NCBI RefSeq assembly: GCF_035046505.1
Contig: NC_089830.1
Coordinates: 8,918,315-8,982,314 of the forward strand
DNA: 64,000 nt
Direction: 5' to 3'
DNA from: Tiliqua scincoides
Taxonomy: Eukaryota > Chordata > Lepidosauria > Squamata > Scincidae
Shown here: in pieces, positions 41,782-50,700 of the stretch
Layout of the letters: each line of letters opens with the position of its first letter
Position numbering within the stretch: position 1 is the stretch's first letter
Translations under genes and position numbers: made by a program
Notes under the pieces: model-generated
Told to the model about the DNA's origin: nothing
The model's input: only the letters and a program-made list of their open reading frames with translations
Database searches by the model: none

Positions 41782-44700
41782 GTAGGCGCTCACTTGCCTG
41801 GGGGCTGGTGCCTCTGCCTGAAAGGGCTGGGGGCAGCCTTTCTCTGAACATAAGGTAACATAGAGCCCAATCCTATGCTTGTCTACTCAGATGTAAGCCC
41901 CATTATAGTCAATGAGGCTTGCTCCCAGGAAAGTGTGGATAGGATTGCAGCCCGGCAGCCCAATCCTATGCTTGTCTACTGAGAAGTAAGGCCCATTAGA
42001 GCCAGTGAGGCTTACTCCCAGGTAAGTGTGGATGGGATTGCAGCCTGGCAGCCCAAGCTTACATATGTCTACTCAGAAGCAAGTTCCATTATGGTCAGTG
42101 AGGCTTGCTCCCAGATAAGTGTGGATAAGATTGCAACCTGACAGCCCAATGCTAGGCATGGCAAATATATTAAATGAACACCCTTAGTAAATGACTGTTA
42201 AGTAGAGGTGTTTGAAAATTGTGGTGTTTTTTGCTCAGAAGTAAGCCCATTGTGTTCAGTAAGATTTATGCTGCAATCCTGTCCAAGGACTGTGAAAGGA
42301 ATTTTATCAGGGAATACAGTTTTTCTTTTGGGCCCCTTCCCTTCTCCATTGGATAAGAACAGTGGTGTCACTAGGGTTCATGTCACCTGGTGCAGGATGC
42401 TAGCCTGTCACCTCCATGCAGTGGGTGGAGCAACATCCCAGGTGGTGGGCGTGGTGATGTACCATCACTCCACCCCCAATGGTTTTTTTGGCTGTAGCAT
42501 TTGATAGAAGATAGAATACATTCTGCATGAAATTACTTGTTCCTGACCAAGGAATTCCTGACTGAGGAATTAAGTCAGATAGAGGTTAAAAGAGAAGATG
42601 TTTCAGACCTCATTGATAAATTAAAGATCAATAAGTCACTGGGCCCTGATGGCATCCACCCAAGAGTTATTAAGGAATTGAAGATTGAAGTTGCTGATCT
42701 CTTGACTAAAATATGCAACTTGTCCCTCAAAACGGCCACAGTGCCGGACGATTGGAGGATAGCAAATGTCACGCCTATCTTTAAAGAGGGGGGACCCGAG
42801 AAACTATAGGCCGGTCAGCCGAACATCTATACCCGGTAAGATGGTGGAATGCCTCATCAAAGATAGAATCTCAAAACACATAGACGAACAGGCCTTGCTG
42901 AGGGAGAATCAGCATGGCTTCTGTAAGGGTAAGTCTTGCCTCATGAACCTTATAGAATTCTCTACACGAACCTTATAGAATTCTTTGAAAAGGTCAGCAG
43001 GCATGTGGATGCAGGAGAATCCATAGACATTATATATCTGAACTTTCAGAAGGGGTTCGACATGGTCCCTCACCAAAGGCTACTGAAAAAACTCCACAGT
43101 CAGGGAATTAGAGGACAGGTCCTCTCATGGATTGAGAACTGGTTGAAGACCAGGAAACAGTGAGTGGATGTCAATTTTGACAATGGAGAGGTGTGAAAAG
43201 CCGTGTGCCCCAAGGATCTGTCCTGGGACCTATGCTTTTCAACCTCTTCATAAATGACCTGGAGACAGGGGTGAGCAGTGAGGTGGCAAAGTTTGCAGAT
43301 GACACCAAACTTTTCCGAGTGGTGAAGACCAGAAGTAATTGTGAGGAGCTCCAGAAGGATCTCTCCAGACTGGCAGAATGGGCAGCAAAATGGCAGGTGT
43401 GCTTCAATGTCAGTAAGTGTAAGGTCATGCACATTGGGGCAAAAAATCAAAACTTTAGATAGAGGCTGATGGGTTCTGAGCTGTCTGTGACAGATCAGGA
43501 GAGAGATCTTGGGGTGGTGGTGGACAGGTCGATGAAAGTGTCGACCCAGTGTGCAGCGGCAGTGAAGAAGGCCAATTCTATGCTTGGGATCATTAGGAAA
43601 GGTATTGGGAACAAAACGGCTAATATTATAATGCCATTATACAAATCGATGGTAAGGCCATACCTGGAGTATTGTGTCTAGTTCTGGTCACCACAGCTCA
43701 AAAAGGACATAGTGGAAATGGAAAAGGTGCAAAAGAGAGTGACTAATATGATTACAGGGCTGGGGCACCTTCCTCATGAGGAAGGGCTACGGCGTTTGGG
43801 CCACTTCAGCCTAGAAAAGAGGTGCCTGAGGGGGCACATGATTGAGACATACAAAATTATGCAGGGGATGGACAGAGTGGATAGAGAGATGCTCTTTACA
43901 CTCTCACATAACCCCGGGGACATCCAGTGAAATTGAGTGTTGGGAGGGTTAGGACAGACAAAAGAAAATATTTCGTTACTCAGCGTGTGGTTGGTCTGTG
44001 GAACTCCTTGCTGCAGGATGTGGGGATGGCATCTGGCCTGGATGCCTTTAAAAGGGGATTGAACAAGTTTCTGAAGGAAGAATCCATTATGGGTTGTATG
44101 TGTATGTGCAACCTCCTGATTTTAGAAATGGGCTATGTCAGAATGCCAGATGCAAGGGAGGGCACCAGGATGAGTTCTCTTTGTTTCTGGTGTGCTCCCT
44201 GGGGCATTTGGTGAGGCCGCCGTGAGATACAGGAATCTGGACTAGATGGGCCTATGGCCTGGTCCAGTGGGGCTGTTCTTATGTTCTTGTTGATTGATAA
44301 TATAACATGATGGTATTATTCCTCCAAACTGATTTTTAGTGATTTTGGTCACTAGTGGTGTCACACCCCTCCCCCAGGTGTCAACTTACTAACACTTTAT
44401 TGCAGCAGTTCTCAAACTTTTAGAACTGGGACCCACTTTTTAGAATGACAATTTGTCCAAGACCCAACAGAAGTTGACATCAGAAGGCAAATTAAAATAA
44501 ATATAAGTAATTAAAGTAAAACAAATAATTAAATAAGTGGAAGCCGGTCCTGTTCCACCAAGTGAATTTCCTCTGTAGCCTGCCTGCAATAACACCCCCT
44601 CTCCAAAACAAGTAAGGTTTTCAGCCCTACCCAGTGCCGAGTTCAATTTAAGAACTTCTGTTTAAATCAGATCACTGCCAGGATCCACCTGGCTTTGCAA

Positions 44701-47700
44701 GTTTCAAAAAAGTTCACATTATCAGCTGAAGCCTGTTTTGATCCTTCTTAGTGGGGGGGGGGCTGCCTTCTGGAGAACATGTTTAGCTCCAGGTGCATAG
44801 GATCAGGACCATTCTGGTAGCCTTGCACTCTCCTTCACCTAATCTTCCACAGCAGCTGAGGCACATTTGCTTATTCACGAGTAAACTTGACTGTGAGGTT
44901 TAGTTTCACTTTCCATAGGGTTCTGCTTGGAGGGAGGGACTTCCTTCTCAGGTGTTTTTGGGGGCTGCAGTCATTGGATCAGGACTGTTCTGGTGTAGTT
45001 GGATTCCTCTCAGCCTGCCCTTTCCAACAGACTAAAGGCCCAGTCCTATCCAACTTTCCAGCTCTGGTGTAACCACAATACAGCCCTGTGGTAAGGGAAC
45101 ACATGTTCCCATCCCTTGAGAAAGTTGCAGTGACTGCCCCTTCTCCACAGGATGCAGCACATACACCCAACTGGCACAACGACACCAGCACTGGAAAATT
45201 GGATAGGATTGAACCCTAAGGCAAGTTTGCCTACTTGTGAGTAAACGCACGATACAGCTCACTTTCACTTTCCATAGGGATCCATGCATTTTTTGTTCTG
45301 TTTTTTATCCATAACTTTTGATAGAAGATATTTCACTCTGGTTTTTTGCATTACATTCTGCTCGAAATTCCGCATCCAACGGTATATAACATGATGGGGT
45401 TACTCCTAACCACTGCAATTTTAGCGTGTCACCTCCCCCAGTGTGCGTCACCCGGTGCGGCCCACCCCCCGCACCCCCCAGCGACGCCACTGGAACAGAA
45501 TTTCATACAGTCATTGGATCATACTGTGTAGGCTTACACAAAACATGAGTGCTAGTCTTCACACAATATATGCAGAGATATTCTGAATTCCCTATAAATT
45601 TCTGGCTCCCCTCCCTTTGGCTCTCATTTCCCCTTTTGACCTCAGACTCAGGTACAATTTACCCCCTGCTCCCACCTCTTATGGGCCCTGCTCCTGTCTT
45701 ATAAGTACCTCTACTTATAAGTCTGTCCATTTCAGTGCCAAGGTGGGGAGGAATTGGGCTTGCCTCTGTGGTGGTGGAGGGATGGTATGGCTACTGTTCT
45801 CAGTTATGGCTGTCTGCACCTTTGGCTAGATGTGTGTTAGGTAAGAGACTTTATTCCATGATGCACAAACAAGAGTTCTGATTCATATTCTGTGCTATCC
45901 TGGAGATCAGAAACACTGCTGTAAGTGTTTCTCCGACTGTGAGTTGGGACCCACTAGGTGGGCTGTGAACCTAATGGATTGCATAGCACATTGAAAATAC
46001 ACATTGAAATTGAAATACACATAGCACATTGAAAATACAGAGCTGAAAATACAGGATACGGAGCTGCTGGGCAGGCTCCAGTGGGAGGGGCATGGTAGTT
46101 TGCCCTGAACAGTTGGGAAGGTGGGATGCTGGAAAGGGAAGAGGGCTGTGTGGTTGGAGAAGGATCCAAGTCTGTGTTCTGTTTTGCCTTTTGAGCTGGA
46201 ATGTTTGAATTTCAAGCTATGCAAAATAACAGCACAAGCACGCTGTATAGTGGGACCTTTGGCTGATCATGGCTTAGGCTTGAAGCCTGTTTAAGAGCTC
46301 AGATGTTCAGTATGTTCATGCAAAATGTGTTTTTTGGCTTTATTTTGTAAAAGGCTTGCTATGTAAGCTTGTCAGTGGATTAAAAAAGTAATAAATTAAG
46401 GGAATTTATTGCATAATTACAAACATGTTTTGTTTTGATAAATAATAAACCACCACATGCGTTTTAGATCTCTCTCCACTGTGTGTCTGCCTTCTCTCAT
46501 TATTGGATTTTCTTCTGTATCCCATCTCTTCCCTCTCAGCCTGGTTTCCGGAAGCACCTAGGGCTTCTTGAGAAGAAGAAGGATTACAAGCTCCGTGCTG
46601 AGTGAGTTGCTGTTGCTTTCCTTTCCATGTTGTTTATCACTCAGCTGCTGTAGCAGGATCCATAACTTGTGTTTGGGTCTGCCACCTTGAGCAAAAGGGA
46701 GACCCAATGTGTTTCTCATAAGGTTCACGCCTGGTGGAATCTGACAAATTGTTCTAAAAAGTGGGTCCTGTTGCTAAAAATTTTGAGGACCACTGTGTTA
46801 GGGTATCCCTTGCAAATTTCAGCTTACTTTATCATATGCAAAGTGAGAATCTGCCTCTTCCTCAGTGCCAGGGCAGAACCCTTGGAGACCACTGAGGGAG
46901 AGAGGGAGAGAGGGAGAGAGAGAGAGAGAGAGAGAGTCTAGAATGCCCTATGCACAAGGCTGGATTTTCTTGGCATCCTCTTCTATAGCTATTGATGAGT
47001 TCTGGGCATTTTGATGAATCTGCCTTGTACTTTGCTAAAATTGTGAACTATGACTACTTTGCTGGAGACAGAATTCCCAAAGCCATTGCTTTCACTTCTT
47101 GGTCTTAACATCAGCTGTGAACGTTCATGGCAGCTGCTTGGTCACTCGTTCTAGTATTCTGTGAGAGTAATCCAGGATACTGGTGTTTTACGAGATAATC
47201 TGCTTTGCTTGTGTGGAAAGACTGCTCATACTATGCTTGTCCCTTTCAGTGACTACCATAAGAAGCAGAATGCACTCCGAGCACTTCGTAGGAAGGCTCA
47301 AGAGAAGAACCCAGATGAATTCTACTTCAAGATGACCCGTGTGCAGCTCCAGGTAAGGATGTGGCTTTATGTAACTGTGTATGGGTGGGGCTTGGTTTCC
47401 TGATGTCTTGCCCTACAAAAAGAATGGACTAGTAAGTAGCCTTCACAATTGTGGACCTTTGCGGCTGAGCAGGATTTAAACTTGAATTAACCCTGGCTTA
47501 ATCTATATCAGCCGTTTTCAAGCACTGTGCCATGGCACATTGGTGTGCCATGTGTGGTCAACAGGTGTGCCACAGGAATTTGGGGTGGTGGTCATTTATT
47601 AGTAGGGTCAATGGGGGATGTGAGCCCCCCACCAGTAGCATGGTGTGCCCTGTCAATTGTCAAAAACCTGAAAGTGTGCCTTGACAATTTTAGTGCCTTG

Positions 47701-50700
47701 TCAGTGTGCCATGAGATGAGAGAGGTTGAAAATCACTGCTCTATATTATGTTTGCCCCTTCCCAGCGTTGGCTCTCATAATGTCCTGTCATTGCTGAGAA
47801 ATCAGGAATATTGCAAAGTTGAGTGTCCTTGTGAATCTCCTTGATCCCCACCCCCGTACCCCAGCAGTTTTTTTTCCTCTGAGCTCAACGGATGTGTCTA
47901 CTTGATACTAGGATGGAGTTCACGTGATTAAACACCAGGAGGAAGAAACCACACTGGAGCAGCAGAAGTTGATGAAGACCCAGGATCTGAAATACATTGA
48001 AATGAAGCGGGTGGCTGAAGCCAAGGTCAGAGCTGCTTGCTGGTATCTGATAGATAAAGTAGAATTGCTTGCTTGCTGTGCAGGCTCAGGACCAGCCTTG
48101 TGCCTGCTTCTCCCTGATGTAAGATAGCAAGTATGCCTGGTGCTTCCAGGCACCAAGCATTTGAATATTTCAGTGTGTGTGGCTCCTCTTTCCACCTCCG
48201 GCCTCTATATTTTTTTGTATAACAAAATGAGCCCTGTTTTAAATTGCTCAGATATTCTGGGTGAGCAGACGGGCAAGGTGTGATGACAATAATGTCCCAT
48301 TTGAGGGGTGGGCAGGTTGTCCTCCATGGGTGTGTGTGTAGGATTGGCTGTAGAAAAGAGTGGTCTCCATGTATTCTTGGCAGAGGGAGACTGTAATGCA
48401 TGGGAGGTGTAAATGGTGGCTTGTGTGGAAGCTTGTTGGGAACTGCTTCTAATCAGTTCCTTTAAGCCAGGGGTGTGCAAACTCCAGCCTGGGGACCATT
48501 TGTTAGGGACCCCCAATCTGGGGACCATTTGTCAGGGACCCCCAATCTGGCCCGCAGGGAGTCCCCAGTCTCCAATGAACCTCTGGTCTATTGGAGCCCG
48601 CTACTGCTGCTTGCGATCACCAGATGCAAACTGCGGGCTGAGTTAGGGCATGGCCTTTTATAGTCTCCATGTGTCTTATGCTTTTCTCTGGCTGTTATTT
48701 TAACCACCACCCCCCCATGCCCCCATGTGTTTCTGGCTTCGTCCGTATGTTTTCGCTGTGCAAATGGTGTTTGGCAAACAGTTCATAGCTCTCATGTGGT
48801 TCTGCATGCCTGTATTATAGTTCTCGTGTATTATAAATAAGCTCAGTAAAATTCATTCATATAAGTTCTGTCTCTAATGTATTAATTTATGTAAAGTTAT
48901 TCAAATTTGAAATATAAATTCTTTTTTTCCTGACCCTAACACAGTGTCAGAGAGATGATCTGGCCCTCTTGCCAAAATGTTTGCCCACCCCTGCTTTAAG
49001 CAAGTGGCTCCGGCGGGCCTTTCCGCAATTCATGTGCTACTCAGTCCTTTAAAAGGAGGCCTGCTATCTTTAAATCAGTGGAAATGTCATAGGAGAAACT
49101 GTGATCTTGCACATGTTATGGAGAGGGCAATGTTTCCATTGTTTCCAAAACTTTCCCAGTTTCCAAAACTGGGTTTCCAAAACTCATCCCAGCCTTGTTA
49201 CTCAGGTGCTGGAGGTGCTCCCTGGCCTCTGTATCGATTTTAGAGTGTTATGAAATAAAAGGAGCAGGTGGTGGTCCAGAAAATGCGATAGGACCAGGTG
49301 TATTAATAATAGTATTAATAACAGTATTTATATACCGCTTTTCAACTAAAAGTTCACAAAGCGGTTTACAGAGAAAAATCAAATAACTAAATGGCTCCCT
49401 GTCCCAGAAGGGCTCACAATCTAAAAAGATGCAAATGAATACCAGCAGACAGCCACTAGAACGGACAGTGCTGGGGTGAGGTGGGCCAGTTACTCTCCCC
49501 CTGCTAAAAAAAAGGAGCACCCACTTGAAAAAGTGCCTCTTACCCAATTAGCAGGTGTATGAGCTGATTGTAGGGCAATATATGCATGAATCAAGTAATT
49601 GCTTGCTAAGTGGCTCATCCTTCATAAACAGTACCTGTGCTCAGCCAGGCCAGGTTGAATTTCTCCCTCTTTCTCTGAGATGTAGGAAACTGTACCAGTG
49701 AGGGGTGAGAGACTATTGAGCTGCACTTATCTAACTTGTCTGTGGGATGATGCCATTTTTTGTTGCATTTGTCTTTAAGTGATTGCTTGCACTTGCAATT
49801 TGGTTGACTGCCACATCTAGGGCTGGGAAGGATTTGTCCCCTTAGGGTAGAGTGGGTGGCTGTTCTCTGTGTGGCATGGCTGACTTGCATGAGCTCGTTG
49901 CTCCTTAAACCTTAAACCCTGCATAAGGGCCCCCATGTTCTGAACTGGGCAGGGATCCAGACAGAGGAAGCTGGTAATTGGGTAGTCATGCCTTGGGCAG
50001 AGAGAATGTTCTAGATAACTTCTGCATTCTGCCCCGGTATGATTTTGTGGTCTGAGTTCGAAGTGATAGAAGAATTGAATCCTTTCTGTCTCTCAGAAAA
50101 TCGAAAGGCTGAAGTCAGAGCTCCATCTGCTGGAAGCTGAGGGGAAGCAGCCCAACAGGCACACCTTCTTTTTTGACACAAAGCAGGAAGGTGAGAGCTC
50201 TGTCAGCTGTACTGAATCGCTTAGCGGTGTCTGTCCTGCATTTCAGCTCCTTCCTCCCCACCCCTTTATCTTAAGTAAATTACCCCCCCTCCTCTGGCCA
50301 TAGCATGCTTCCTCTGCACTGAGCAGACTTTGCTAGAGGAAAAAGCTGAGAAGGGAGTAGGATGACTACCTGCTACTTTGTTGTTTTGGGCCTTTGATAA
50401 AACTCTCTGGTTGTAGTCTTCCCCCCCCCCCCCCAAGAGAATGAAATTCCTGAACTGACTTTTCCTGTTTCAGTGCAAAGATTTGACATTGCCACCCAAC
50501 TGAACACGGCCCCTGAGCTAGTGGGGAGAGTGTATAACCGACCTACACTTGAAACATTGCAGAAGGCAACCATTCAGGGGGCGACCAATCCTGCCCTGCT
50601 AAAGGTTTGTACAGCTGCTGCCACTTTTGAACATGGTACTTAATGGATCCTTAAAGTTTTTGGTTTAATAACTGAACTGAGCATTCAGAAAACAAGAATA

